A stretch of 64,000 bases of DNA, taken from positions 1,894,348 to 1,958,347 of the forward strand of contig NW_027184062.1 in NCBI RefSeq assembly GCF_041296385.1. Reading direction: 5' to 3'. Positions 47,876 through 61,042 of this stretch are shown here, piece by piece (the stretch's first letter is position 1; each line of letters starts with the position of its first letter). The position numbers were made by a program, and so were the translations under genes. A model generated the notes under the pieces. The model saw only the letters and a program-made list of their open reading frames with translations. It made no database searches and was not told the origin of the DNA. Source of the stretch: Aphelocoma coerulescens. Lineage: Eukaryota > Chordata > Aves > Passeriformes > Corvidae.

Positions 47876-50081
47876 GGGAGAGGAAAAAAAACCGGACAAA
47901 CTTCTCAGAGCGTTTGTTCAAGGACACACATACACACTCCTCTGCATCCTGCTTGCAGCAAGAGCAGAGGAAGCAACTTTGTTTCTTTTTAGCCAGTTTT
48001 CAGCTCCTTTTCTCTGGGGGGAGATGGAGAGTTGAACTTTGTTTTCCTGGGACTTCGGGGGGTTTTTTTCCCTTCTTCTCTTCTTGACTCTTTCAACATC
48101 AGAGCACATTGGGAGAATTTTCTCCCGAGGTGGGGGCCCTGAATGTGGGCCCATGAGCCAGCTGCAAGGAGGAGGAGAGAGACTACACCTACGGAAGTGT
48201 TGGGGTTCCTCCCCCCTGCCATGAGGTCATGGGAGAGGGGACCCTGGGGTAGAGGCATGGCCTGGGCACGGGGGGTCTCCCTGCTTACATGTGCCCTAAT
48301 CCTGTTCAGCACTGCTTATTTTGTGTTGCCCTGTGCGAGGAGGGCCCTGGTTGTGCTGTGATTGCTCAGTTCTTTGGCAGTGCCCCGCCCATGTGGCTGG
48401 AGAAGAAAGAGCTCTGAAACTTCTCTCAAGAATCGCTCCCTGTTTCTTTGCACGGGCCTCGCTGTCTATGGATGTTTCAGGAGACCCCACCGAAACACAG
48501 AAGGACTCTCAAATTATCCCAGCTTTCTCTGCACAGCGAGAGGTTTTAATATTTAGCATTGTTATCCTTTTCCTGTGTGTTTGTTAAAAAAGTAGTTTTT
48601 ATCTCTTTCACTTTCTTCCCAGGAAAATTCTTTTTTCCCGAAGCTGGTGGGGGAGGGCTGGGTGTAACCTGCCTTCTATCAGAGGATATTTTCCTCCACA
48701 TTTGTCCAAACCGGCACAGCCTGTCCTTTCCCTGGGTGTCTGTTGCAGATGGAAGCTGCTGGTGCCATTGTCAGCTTGAAGCCCTCTTTTGATGCAAGCA
48801 GATGTTGCCAGGTGTGTTCAGCAGCTGTTGCTCAATGCTTATGCCAAGCTATTGTGTTCCTCATGGAACCAAGGAGCCATTGTGACACTGCAGGGGCTGA
48901 TGGCATCAAGGAGGCAATTGTGACAGTACAGAACCTCCTAGAAACAAGGCTCCATTGTGACACCGTGGGGAATCATGGAATCAAGGAGCCCATTGTGACA
49001 CGGCTGCATGGAACCAATGGTCCATTGTTACACGGCGGATTCAAGAAGAGCACGGTGACACCACGCAACATCATGGAACCGTACGTCCATTGTGACACAG
49101 CGGGGCCGCATGGAAACAAGGGGACCATTGTGGCAAAGCAGGGCCTAATGGAAGCCTGGAGAGCATTGTGACATTGTGGGGAATCATGGAAACATGGAGA
49201 GCATTGTGACACTAAGGAAACTCCTGGAACCAAGATGACCACTGGCACATAATGGAACCTCATGGAAGCAAGCATCCATGATGACTTTGGAAGGCCTCAG
49301 GGACCACAGGACCCATTGTGACACAGCAGGACCAGGTGGAACCAAGGAGCCTTTGTGATACTCCACATCCACATGGAAGCCAGGGTGCACTGAGACACAG
49401 TGGGGCCTTGTTGGAACCAAAGACACCTCTGCAAAAAGCAGGCTAGCTCATAGAAGCAAGGAGTCCTTTGTTACAACGTAAAAGCTATGCAACCAAGGGA
49501 CCATTGTGACACTGCGGGGCCTCATGGAACCAATTGTCCATGATGACAGTGCGGATCAAAGGAGACCATGGTGACACTGCGGAACCTGATGGAACCAAGG
49601 AGCCATTGTGACACAGTGGGGCCTCATGGAATCAAGGAGACCATTGTGACCCAGGTGTTGCATGTGAAGGCAAGGAGCCATTGTGACACTTTGGGCTTCT
49701 TCCCTTGAGCTCTGCAGCTGGCTGTCCCAGCCCAGCGCACCATGTGCCACCTGCTCACTTCAGGGCTCTGCCTGCACACAGCCCCAGGAGAAGTTTTCCT
49801 GTTTGCAAGGAAAGAATGGAAAAGCCGGAGCAGGTTTCCTAAACAACAAACCCCACTCAGGAGCCACATGCTCAGTACAGGCTGCCTGGAACGATGTCCC
49901 CTTTCTACAAGGGTCAGTGTGAGCAGGAATGATCTCTGGGAGCAGAATTCTCGGAGTCTTTCCACTGAATTCTCTGTCCCTGTGTCTTGGGGTGACTTTA
50001 TCGTGTGTATCCCCTATTGCTGCTCTATGCCCAGAAGTGAACTTTGTGCGTTTCTGTGCCTTTCAACTGAGCCTGAGAGGG
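47876..50081 (+). repeat. Satellite unit 23 (long, 2,206 bp)
   Basis: Subrepeat block 48859–49696; GC box at 48382. It contains the 38-bp extra subrepeat at 49,174–49,211 and the 4-bp GAAT loss near 49,928. From about 49,026 it is the start of the 2,210-bp near-exact duplication with unit 24. Other markers are GGGGCCGCATGG near 49103, CTATGCAACC near 49484 and GCTCACTTCAGG near 49752. Confidence 0.97.
49174..49211 (+). repeat. 38-bp extra subrepeat (unit 23)
   Basis: Compared with standard units, 38 bases are inserted inside subrepeats 8 and 9, between GGAGAGCATTGTGACA and CTAAGG. The insert reads TTGTGGGGAATCATGG, AAACATGGAGAGC, then ATTGTGACA, so it is one additional member of the short-repeat family and restores the GGAGAGCATTGTGACA end. 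It also shortens the long minus-strand open frame in this stretch from 105 to 80 codons. Confidence 0.93.
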
Positions 50082-52291
50082 GGGAGAGGAAAAAAACCGG
50101 ACAAACTTCTCAGAGCGTTTGTTCAAGGACACACATACACACTCCTCTGCATCCTGCTTGCAGCAAGAGCAGAGGAAGCAACTTGGTTTCTTTTTAGCCA
50201 GTTTTCAGCTCCTTTTCTCTGGGGGGAGATGGAGAGTTGAACTTTGTTTTCCTGGGACTTCGGGGGTTTTTTTTCCCTTCTACTCTTCTTGACTCTTTCA
50301 ACATCAGAGCACATTGGGAGAATTTTCTCCCGAGGTGGGGGCCCTGAATGTGGGCCCATGAGCCAGCTGCAAGGAGGAGGAGAGAGACTACACCTACGGA
50401 AGTGTTGGGGTTCCTCCCTCCTGCCATGAGGTCATGGGAGAGGGGACCCTGGGGTAGAGGCATGGCCTGGGCACGGGGTCTCCCTGCTCCCTGCTCACAT
50501 GTGCCCTAATCCTGTTCAGCACTGCTTATTGGTGTTGCCCTGTGCCAGGAGGGCCCTGGTTGTGCTGTGATTGCTCAGTTCTTTGGCAGTGCCCCGCCCA
50601 TGTGGCTGGAGAAGAAAGAGCTCTGCAACTTCTCTCAAGAATCGCTCCCTGTTTCTTTGCACGGGCCTCGCTGTCTATGGATGTTTCAGGAGACCCCACC
50701 GAAACACGGAAGGACTCTCAAATTATCCCAGCTTTCTCTGCACAGCGAGAGCTTTTAATATTTAGCATTGTTATCCTTTTCCTGTGTGTTTGTTAAAAAA
50801 GTAGTTTTTATCTCTTTCACTTTCTTCCCAGGAAAGTTCTTTTTTCCAAAAACCTGGTGGGGGAGGGCTGGGTGTAACCTGCCTTCTATCAGAGGATATT
50901 TTCCTCCACATTTGTCCAAACCGGCACAGCCTGTCCTTTCCCTGGGTGTCTGTTGCAGATGGAAGCTGCTGGTGCCATTGTCAGCTTGAAGCCCTCTTTT
51001 GATGCAAGCAGATGTTGCCAGGTGTGTTCAGCAGCTGTTGCTCAATGCTTATGCCAAGCTATTGTGTTCCTCATGGAACCAAGGAGCCATTGTGACACTG
51101 CAGGGGCTGATGGCATCAAGGAGGCAATTGTGACAGTACAGAACCTCCTAGAAACAAGGCTCCATTGTGACACCGTGGGGAATCATGGAATCAAGGAGCC
51201 CATTGTGACACGGCTGCATGGAACCAATGGTCCATGGTTACACGGCGGATTCAAGAAGAGCACGGTGACACCACGCAACATCATGGAACCGTACGTCCAT
51301 TGTGACACAGCGGGGCCGCATGGAAACAAGGGGACCATTGTGGCAAAGCAGGGCCTAATGGAAGCCTGGAGAGCATTGTGACATTGTGGGGAATCATGGA
51401 AACATGGAGAGCATTGTGACACTAAGGAAACTCCTGGAACCAAGATGACCACTGGCACATAATGGAACCTCATGGAAGCAAGCATCCATGATGACTTTGG
51501 AAGGCCTCAGGGACCACAGGACCCATTGTGACACAGCAGGACCAGGTGGAACCAAGGAGCCTTTGTGATACTCCACATCCACATGGAAGCCAGGGTGCAC
51601 TGAGACACAGTGGGGCCTTGTTGGAACCAAAGACACCTCTGCAAAAAGCAGGCTAGCTCATAGAAGCAAGGAGTCCTTTGTTACAACGTAAAAGCTATGC
51701 AACCAAGGGACCATTGTGACACTGCGGGGCCTCATGGAACCAATTGTCCATGATGACAGTGCGGATCAAAGGAGACCATGGTGACACTGCGGAACCTGAT
51801 GGAACCAAGGAGCCATTGTGACACAGTGGGGCCTCATGGAATCAAGGAGACCATTGTGACCCAGGTGTTGCATGTGAAGGCAAGGAGCCATTGTGACACT
51901 TTGGGCTTCTTCCCTTGAGCTCTGCAGCTGGCTGTCCCAGCCCAGCGCACCATGTGCCACCTGCTCACTTCAGGGCTCTGCCTGCACACAGCCCCAGGAG
52001 AAGTTTTCCTGTTTGCAAGGAAAGAATGGAAAAGCCGGAGCAGGTTTCCTAAACAACAAACCCCACTCAGGAGCCACATGCTCAGTACAGGCTGCCTGGA
52101 ACGATGTCCCCTTTCTACAAGGGTCAGTGTGAGCAGGAATGATCTCTGGGAGCAGAATTCTCGGAGTCTTTCCACTGAATTCTCTGTCCCTGTGTCTTGG
52201 GGTGACTTTATCGTGTGTATCCCCTATTGCTGCTCTATGCCCAGAAGTGAACTTTGTGCGTTTCTGTGCCTTTCAACTGAGCCTGAGAGGG
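50082..52291 (+). repeat. Satellite unit 24 (long, 2,210 bp)
   Basis: Subrepeat block 51069–51906; GC box at 50591. It carries the 38-bp insertion (51,384–51,421), CTTCTACTCTTC near 50278, CTTATTGGTGTTG near 50525, CTCTGCAACTT near 50621 and the 4-bp GAAT loss. It shares all of these with the left part of unit 25. Confidence 0.97.
51384..51421 (+). repeat. 38-bp extra subrepeat (unit 24)
   Basis: The same insertion as in unit 23, exactly 2,210 bp further on. Identical sequence and flanks, including the GGAAGCCTGG variant just upstream, show common descent and not repeated slippage. Confidence 0.93.
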
Positions 52292-54505
52292 GGGAGAGGA
52301 AAAAAACCGGACAAACTTCTCAGAGCGTTTGTTCAAGGACACACATACACACTCCTCTGCATCCTGCTTGCAGCAAGAGCAGAGGAAGCAACTTGGTTTC
52401 TTTTTAGCCAGTTTTCAGCTCCTTTTCTCTGGGGGGAGATGGAGAGTTGAACTTTGTTTTCCTGGGACTTCGGGGGTTTTTTTTCCCTTCTACTCTTCTT
52501 GACTCTTTCAACATCAGAGCACATTGGGAGAATTTTCTCCCGAGGTGGGGGCCCTGAATGTGGGCCCATGAGCCAGCTGCAAGGAGGAGGAGAGAGACTA
52601 CACCTACGGAAGTGTTGGGGTTCCTCCCTCCTGCCATGAGGTCATGGGAGAGGGGACCCTGGGGTAGAGGCATGGCCTGGGCACGGGGTCTCCCTGCTCC
52701 CTGCTCACATGTGCCCTAATCCTGTTCAGCACTGCTTATTGGTGTTGCCCTGTGCCAGGAGGGCCCTGGTTGTGCTGTGATTGCTCAGTTCTTTGGCAGT
52801 GCCCCGCCCATGTGGCTGGAGAAGAAAGAGCTCTGCAACTTCTCTCAAGAATCGCTCCCTGTTTCTTTGCACGGGCCTCGCTGTCTATGGATGTTTCAGG
52901 AGACCCCACCGAAACACGGAAGGACTCTCAAATTATCCCAGCTTTCTCTGCACAGCGAGAGCTTTTAATATTTAGCATTGTTATCCTTTTCCTGTGTGTT
53001 TGTTAAAAAAGTAGTTTTTATCTCTTTCACTTTCTTCCCAGGAAAGTTCTTTTTTCCAAAAACCTGGTGGGGGAGGGCTGGGTGTAACCTGCCTTCTATC
53101 AGAGGATATTTTCCTCCACATTTGTCCAAACCGGCACAGCCTGTCCTTTCCCTGGGTGTCTGTTGCAGATGGAAGCTGCTGGTGCCATTGTCAGCTTGAA
53201 GCCCTCTTTTGATGCAAGCAGATGTTGCCAGGTGTGTTCAGCAGCTGTTGCTCAATGCTTATGCCAAGCTATTGTGTTCCTCATGGAACCAAGGAGCCAT
53301 TGTGACACTGCAGGGGCTGATGGCATCAAGGAGGCAATTGTGACAGTACAGAACCTCCTAGAAACAAGGCTCCATTGTGACACCGTGGGGAATCATGGAA
53401 TCAAGGAGCCCATTGTGACACGGCTGCATGGAACCAATGGTCCATGGTTACACGGCGGATTCAAGAAGAGCACGGTGACACCACGCAACATCATGGAACC
53501 ATAGGTCCATTGTGACACAGCGGGGCCGCATGGAAACAAGGGGACCATTGTGGCAAAGCAGGGCCTAATGGAAGCCTGGAGAGCATTGTGACATTGTGGG
53601 GAATCATGGAAACATGGAGAGCATTGTGACACTAAGGAAACTCCTGGAACCAAGATGACCACTGGCACATAATGGAACCTCATGGAAGCAAGCATCCATG
53701 ATGACTTTGGAGGGCCTCAGGGACCACAGGACCCATTGTGACACAGCAGGACCTGGTGGAACCAAGGAGCCTTTGTGATACTCCAGATCCACATGGAAGC
53801 CAGGGTGCACTGAGACACAGCGGGGCCTTGTTGGAACCAAAGACACCTCTGCAAAAAGCAGGCTAGCTCATAGAAGCAAGGAGTCCTTTGTTACAACATC
53901 AAACCTATGGAAGCAAGGGACCATTGTGACACTGCGGGGCCTCATGGAACCAATTGTCCATGATGACAGTGCGGATCAAAGCAGACCATGGTGACACTGC
54001 GGAACCTGATGGAACCAAGGAGCCATTGTGACACAGTGGGGCCTCATGGAATCAAGGAGACCATTGTGACCCAGGTGTTGCATGTGAAGGCAAGGAGCCA
54101 TTGTGACACTTTGGGCTTCTTCCCTTGAGCTCTGCAGCTGGCTGTCCCAGCCCAGCGCACCATGTGCCACCTGCTCTCCTCAGGGCTCTGCCTGCACACA
54201 GCCCCAGGAGAAGTTTTCCTGTTTGCAAGGAAAGAATGGAAAAGCCGGAGCAGGTTTCCTAAACAACAAACCCCACTCAGGAGCCACATGCTCAGTACAG
54301 GCTGCCTGGAACGATGTCCCCTTTCTACAAGGGTCAGTGTGAGCAGGAATGAATGATCTCTGGGAGCAGAATTCTCGGAGTCTTTCCACTGAATTCTCTC
54401 TCCCTGTGTCTTGGGGTGACTTTATCATGTGTATCCCCTATTGCTGCTCTATGCCCAGAAGTGAACTTTGTGCATTTCTGTGCCTTTCAACTGAGCCTGA
54501 GAGGG
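52292..54505 (+). repeat. Satellite unit 25 (long, 2,214 bp, chimeric)
   Basis: Subrepeat block 53279–54116; GC box at 52801. Its first 1.2 kb matches unit 24 at 2,210 bp. Near 53,505 (CCATAGGTCC) and again from about 53,710 it reverts to the general type (GAGGGCCTC, ACCTGGTGG, CAGATCC, AACCTATGG), while keeping the 38-bp insertion at 53,594–53,631. It has no GAAT loss. A private CAAAGCAGACC lies near 53977. Confidence 0.97.
53594..53631 (+). repeat. 38-bp extra subrepeat (unit 25)
   Basis: Third and last copy of the insertion, again 2,210 bp on. Sequence a short distance downstream reverts to the common type, so the insertion marks the end of the converted or duplicated tract. Confidence 0.93.
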
Positions 54506-56682
54506 GGGAGAGGAAAAAAAACCGGACAAACTTCTCAGAGCGTTTGTTCAAGGACACACATACACACTCCTCTGCATCCTGCTTGCAGCAAGAGCAGAGG
54601 AAGCAACTTTGTTTCTTTTTAGCCAGTTTTCAGCTCCTTTTCTCTGGAGGGAGATGGAGAGTTGAACTTTGTTTTCCTGGGACTTCGGGGGGTTTTTTTC
54701 CCTTCTTCTCTTCTTGACTCTTTCAACATCAGAGCACATTGGGAGAATTTTCTCCCGAGGTGGGGGCCCTGAATGTGGGCCCATGAGCCAGCTGCAAGGA
54801 GGAGGAGAGAGACTGCACCTACGGAAGTTTGGGGTTCCTCCCTCCTGCCATGAGGTCATGGGAGAGGGGACCCTGGGGTAGAGGCATGGCCTGGGCACGG
54901 GGTCTCCCTGCTCCCTGCTCACATGTGCCCTAACCCTGTTCAGCACTGCTTATTTTGTGTTGCCCTGTGCGAGGAGGGCCCTGGTTGTGCTGTGATTGCT
55001 CAGTTCTTTGGCAGTGCCCCGCCCATGTGGCTGGAGAAGAAAGAGCTCTGCAACTTCTCTCAAGAATCGCTCCCTGTTTCTTTGCACGGGCCTCGCTGTC
55101 TATGGATGTTTCAGGAGACCCCACCGAAACACAGAAGGACTCTCAAATTATCCCAGCTTTCTCTGCACAGCGAGAGGTTTTAATATTTAGCATTGTTATC
55201 CTTTTCCTGTGTGTTTGTTAAAAAAATAGGTTTTATCTCTTTCACTTTCTTCCCAGGAAAGTTCTTTTTTCCAAAAACCTGGTGGGGGAGGGCTGGGTGT
55301 AACCTGCCTTCTATAAGAGGATATTTTCCTCCAAATTTGTCCAAACCGGCACAGCCTGTCCTTTCCTGGGTCTCTGTTGCAGATGGAAGCTGCTGGTGCC
55401 ATTGTCAGCTTGAAGCCCTCTTTTGATGCAAGCAGATGTTGCCAGGTGTGTTCAGCAGCTGTTGCTCAATGCTTATGCCAAGCTATTGTGTTCCTCATGG
55501 AACCAAGGAGCCATTGTGACACTGCAGGGGCTGATGGCATCAAGGAGGCAATTGTGACAGTACAGAACCTCCTAGAAACAAGGCTCCATTGTGACACCGT
55601 GGGGAATCATGGAATCAAGGAGCCCATTGTGACACGGCTGCATGGAACCAATGGTCCATGGTTACACGGCGGATTCAAGAAGAGCACGGTGACACCACGC
55701 AACATCACGGAACCATAGTTCCATTGTGACACAGCGGGGCCTCATGGAAACAAGGGGACCATTGTGGCAAAGCAGGGCCTAATGGAAGCATGGAGAGCAT
55801 TGTGACACTAAGGAAACTCCTGGAACCAAGATGACCACTGGCACATAATGGAACCTCATGGAAGCAAGCCTCCACGATGGTTTTGGAGGGCCTCAGGGAC
55901 CACAGGACCCATTGTGACACAGCAGGACCTGGTGGAACCAAGGAGCCTTTGTGATACTCCACATCCACATGGAAGCCAGGGTGCACTGAGACACAGCGGG
56001 GCCTTGTTGGAACCAAAGACACCTCTGCAAAAAGCAGGCTAGCTCATAGAAGCAAGGAGTCCATTGTTACAACGTAAAAGCTATGCAACCAAGGGACCAT
56101 TGTGACACTGCGGGGCCTCATGGAACCAATTGTCCATGATGACAGTGCGGATCAAAAGAGACCATGGTGACACTGCGGAACCTGATGGAACCAAGGAGCC
56201 ATTGTGACACAGTGGGGCCTCATGGAATCAAGGAGACCATTGTGACCCAGGTGTTGCATGGGAAGGCAAGGAGCCATTGTGACACTTTGGGCTTCTTCCC
56301 TTGAGCTCTGCAGCTGGCTGTCCCAGCCCAGCGCACCATGTGCCACCTGCTCTCCTCAGGGCTCTGCCTGCACACAGCCCCAGGAGAAGTTTTCCTGTTT
56401 GCAAGGAAAGAATGGAAAAGCCGGAGCAGGTTTCCTAAACAACAAACCCCACTCAGGAGCCACATGCTCAGTACAGGCTGCCGGGAACGATGTCCCCTTT
56501 CTACAAGGGTCAGTGTGAGCAGGAATGAATGATCTCTGGGAGCAGAATTCTCGGAGTCTTTCCACTGAATTCTCTGTCCCTGTGTCTTGGGGTGACTTTA
56601 TCATGTGTATCCCCCTATTGCTGCTCTATGCCCAGAAGTGAACTTTGTGCATTTCTGTGCCTTTCAACTGAGCCTGAGAGGG
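54506..56682 (+). repeat. Satellite unit 26
   Basis: Subrepeat block 55493–56292; GC box at 55016. Private variants are GGAAGTTTGGGG near 54824 (1-bp deletion), CTATAAGAGG near 55311, CTCCAAATTTG near 55328, CCATAGTTCC near 55713, CAAAAGAGACC near 56152 and an extra C in TATCCCCCTATTG near 56608. Confidence 0.97.
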
Positions 56683-58860
56683 GGGAGAGGAAAAAAAAGC
56701 CAGACAAACTTCTCAGAGCGTTTGTTCAAGGACACACATACACACTCCTCTGCATCCTGCTTGCAGCAAGAGCAGAGGAAGCAACTTTGTTTCTTTTTAG
56801 CCAGTTTTCAGCTCCTTTTCTCTGGAGGGAGATGGAGAGTTGAACTTTGTTTTCCTGGGACTTCGGGGGTTTTTTTTCCCTTCTTCTCTTCTTGACTCTT
56901 TCAACATCAGAGCACATTGGGAGAATTTTCTCCCGAGGTGGGGGCCCTGAATGTGGGCCCATGAGCCAGCTGCAAGGAGGAGGAGAGAGACTGCACCTAC
57001 GGAAGTGTTGGGGTTCCTCCCTCCTGCCATGAGGTCATGGGAGAGGGGACCCTGGGGTAGAGGCATGGCCTGGGCACGGGGTCTCCCTGCTCCCTGCTCA
57101 CATGTGCCCTAATCCTGTTCAGCACTGCTTATTTTGTGTTGCCTTGTGCGAGGAGGGCCCTGGTTGTGCTGTGATTGCTCAGTTCTTTGGCAGTGCCCCG
57201 CCCATGTGGCTGGAGAAGAAAGAGCTCTGAAACTTCTCTCAAGAATGGCTCCCTGTTTCTTTGCACGGGCCTCGCTGTCTATGGATGTTTCAGGAGACCC
57301 CACCGAAACACAGAAGGACTCTCAAATTATCCCAGCTTTCTCTGCACAGCGAGAGCTTTTAATATTTAGCATTGTTATCCTTTTCCTGTGTGTTTGTTAA
57401 AAAAGTAGTTTTTATCTCTTTCACTTTCTTCCCAGGAAAGTTCTTTTTTCCAAAAACCTGGTGAGGGAGGGCTGGGTGTAACCTGCCTTCTATCAGAGGA
57501 TATTTTCCTCCACATTTGTCCAAACCGGCACAGCCTGTCCTTTCCTGGGTCTCTGTTGCAGATGGAAGCTGCTGGTGCCATTGTCAGCTTGAAGCCCTCT
57601 TTTGATGCAAGCAGATGTTGCCAGGTGTGTTCAGCAGCTGTTGCTCAATGCTTATGCCAAGCTATTGTGTTCCTCATGGAACCAAGGAGCCATTGTGACA
57701 CTGCAGGGGCTGATGGCATCAAGGAGGCAATTGTGACAGTACAGAACCTCCTAGAAACAAGGCTCCATTGTGACACCGTGGGGAATCATGGAATCAAGGA
57801 GCCCATTGTGACACGGCTGCATGGAACCAATGGTCCATGGTTACACGGCGGATTCAAGAAGAGCACGGTGACACCACGCAACATCACGGAACCATAGGTC
57901 CATTGTGACACAGCGGGGCCTCATGGAAACAAGGGGACCATTGTGGCAAAGCAGGGCCTAATGGAAGCATGGAGAGCATTGTGACACTAAGGAAACTCCT
58001 GGAACCAAGATGACCACTGGCACATAATGGAACCTCATGGAAGCAAGCCTCCACGATGGTTTTGGAGGGCCTCAGGGACCACAGGACCCATTGTGACACA
58101 GCAGGACCTGGTGGAACCAAGGAGCCTTTGTGATACTCCAGATCCACATGGAAGCCAGGGTGCACTGAGACACAGCGGGGCCTTGTTGGAACCAAAGACA
58201 CCTCTGCAAAAAGCAGGCTAGCTCATAGAAGCAAGGAGTCCTTTGTTACAACATCAAACCTATGGAAGCAAGGGACCATTGTGACACTGCGGGGCCTCAT
58301 GGAACCAATTGTCCATGATGACAGTGCGGATCAAAGGAGACCATGGTGACACTGCGGAACCTGATGGAACCAAGGAGCCATTGTGACACAGTGGGGCCTC
58401 ATGGAATCAAGGAGACCATTGTGACCCAGGTGTTGCATGTGAAGGCAAGGAGCCATTGTGACACTTTGGGCTTCTTCCCTTGAGCTCTGCAGCTGGCTGT
58501 CCCAGCCCAGCGCACCATGTGCCACCTGCTCTCCTCAGGGCTCTGCCTGCACACAGCCCCAGGAGAAGTTTTCCTGTTTGCAAGGAAAGAATGGAAAAGC
58601 CTGAGCAGGTTTCCTAAACAACAAACCCCACTCAGGAGCCACATGCTCAGTACAGGCTGCCTGGAACGATGTCCCCTTTCTACAAGGGTCAGTGTGAGCA
58701 GGAATGAATGATCTCTGGGAGCAGAATTCTCGGAGTCTTTCCACTGAATTCTCTGTCCCTGTGTCTTGGGGTGACTTTATTGTGTGTATCCCCTATTGCT
58801 GCTCTATGCCCAGAAGTAAACTTTGTGCATTTCTGTGCCTTTCAACTGAGCCTGAGAGGG
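56683..58860 (+). repeat. Satellite unit 27
   Basis: Subrepeat block 57672–58471; GC box at 57195. The leader has AAAAAAAAGCCAGAC instead of AAAACCGGAC, shared only with unit 28. Other markers are GTTGCCTTGTGC near 57139, GAATGGCTCC near 57244, GGTGAGGGAGGG near 57460 and AGAAGTAAAC near 58812. Confidence 0.97.
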
Positions 58861-61042
58861 GGGAGAGGAAAAAAAAGCCAGACAAACTTCTCAGAGCGTT
58901 TGTTCAAGGACACACATACACACTCCTCTGCATCCTGCTTGCAGCAAGAGCAGAGGAAGCAACTTTGTTTCTTTTTAGCCAGTTTTCAGCTCCTTTTCTC
59001 TGGGGGGAGATGGAGAGTTGAACTTTGTTTTCCTGGGACTTCGGGGGGTTTTTTTCCCTTCTTCTCTTCTTGACTCTTTCAACATCAGAGCACATTGGGA
59101 GAATTTTCTCCCGAGGTGGGGGCCCTGAATGTGGGCCCATGAGCCAGCTGCAAGGAGGAGGAGAGAGACTACACCTACGGAAGTGTTGGGGTTCCTCCCT
59201 CCTGCCATGCGGTCATGGGAGAGGGGACCCTGGGGTAGAGGCATGGCCTGGGCACGGGGTCTCCCTGCTCCCTGCTCACATGTGCCCTAATCCTGTTCAG
59301 CACTGCTTATTTTGTGTTGCCCTGTGCGAGGAGGGCCCTGGTTGTGCTGTGATTGCTCAGTTCTTTGGCAGTGCCCCGCCCATGTGGCTGGAGAAGAAAG
59401 AGCTCTGCAACTTCTCTCAAGAATCGCTCCCTGTTTCTTTGCACGGGCCTCGCTGTCTATGGATGTTTCAGGAGACCCCACCGAAACACAGAAGGACTCT
59501 CAAATTATCCCAGCTTTCTCTGCACAGCGAGAGCCTTTAATATTTAGCATTGTTATCCTTTTCCTGGGTGTTTGTTAAAAAAATGGTTTTTATCTCTTTC
59601 ACTTTCTTCCCAGGAAAATTCTTTTTTCCCGAAGCTGGTGGGGGAGGGCTGGGTGTAACCTGCCTTCTATCAGAGGATATTTTCCTCCACATTTGTCCAA
59701 ACCGGCACAGCCTGTCCTTTCCTGGGTCTCTGTTGCAGATGGAAGCTGCTGGTGCCATTCTCAGCTTGAAGCCCTCTTTTGATGCAAGCAGATGTTGCCA
59801 GGTGTGTTCAGCAGCTGTTGCTCAATGCTTATGCCAAGCTATTGTGTTCCTCATGGAACCAAGGAGCCATTGTGACACTGCAGGGGCTGATGGCATCAAG
59901 GAGGCAATTGTGACAGTACAGAACCTCCTAGAAACAAGGCTCCATTGTGACACCGTGGGGAATCATGGAATCAAGGAGCCCATTGTGACACGGCCAGGCC
60001 ACATGGAACCAATGGTCCATTGTTACACTGCGGATTCAAGAAGAGCACGGTGACACCACGCAACATCACGGAACCATAGGTCCATTGTGACACAGCGGGG
60101 CCTCATGGAAACAAGGGGACCATTGTGGCAAAGCAGGGCCTAATGGAAGCATGGAGGGCATTGTGACACTAAGGAAACTCCTGGAACCAAGATGACCACT
60201 GGCACATAATGGAACCTCATGGAAGCAAGCCTCCACGATGGTTTTGGAGGGCCTCAGGGACCACAGGACCCATTGTGACACAGCAGGACCTGGTGGAACC
60301 AATGAGCCTTTGTGATACTCCAGATCCACATGGAAGCCAGGGTGCACTGAGACACAGCGGGGCCTTGTTGGAACCAAAGACACCTCTGCAAAAAGCAGGC
60401 TAGCTCATAGAAGCAAGGAGTCCTTTGTTACAACATCAAACCTATGGAAGCAAGGGACCATTGTGACACTGCGGGGCCTCATGGAACCAATTGTCCATGA
60501 TGACAGTGCGGATCAAAGGAGACCATGGTGACACTGCGGAACCTGATGGAACCAAGGAGCCATTGTGACACAGTGGGGCCTCATGGAATCAAGGAGACCA
60601 TTGTGACCCAGGTGTTGCATGTGAAGGCAAGGAGCCATTGTGCCACTTTGGGCTTCTTCCCTTGAGCTCTGCAGCTGGCTGTCCCAGCCCAGCGCACCAT
60701 GTGCCACCTGCTCTCCTCAGGGCTCTGCCTGCACACAGCCCCAGGAGAAGTTTTCCTGTTTGCAAGGAAAGAATGGAAAAGCCGGAGCAGGTTTCCTAAA
60801 CAACAAACCCCACTCAGGAGCCACATGCTCAGTACAGGCTGCCTGGAACGATGTCCCCTTTCTACAAGGGTCAGTGTGAGCAGGAATGAATGATCTCTGG
60901 GAGCAGAATTCTCGGAGTCTTTCCACTGAATTCTCTGTCCCTGTGTCTTGGGGTGACTTTATCATGTGTATCCCCTATTGCTGCTCTATGCCCAGAAGTG
61001 AACTTTGTGCATTTCTGTGCCTTTCAACTGAGCCTGAGAGGG
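58861..61042 (+). repeat. Satellite unit 28
   Basis: Subrepeat block 59849–60653; GC box at 59373. It combines the GCCAGAC leader of unit 27 with the unit 13/16 right half: GAGCCTTTAAT, CCCGAAGCTGG, the long CGGCCAGGCCACATGG form near 59993 and AATGAGCCTTTG near 60301. CTCTGCAACTT near 59402 is shared with units 24–26. Confidence 0.97.
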
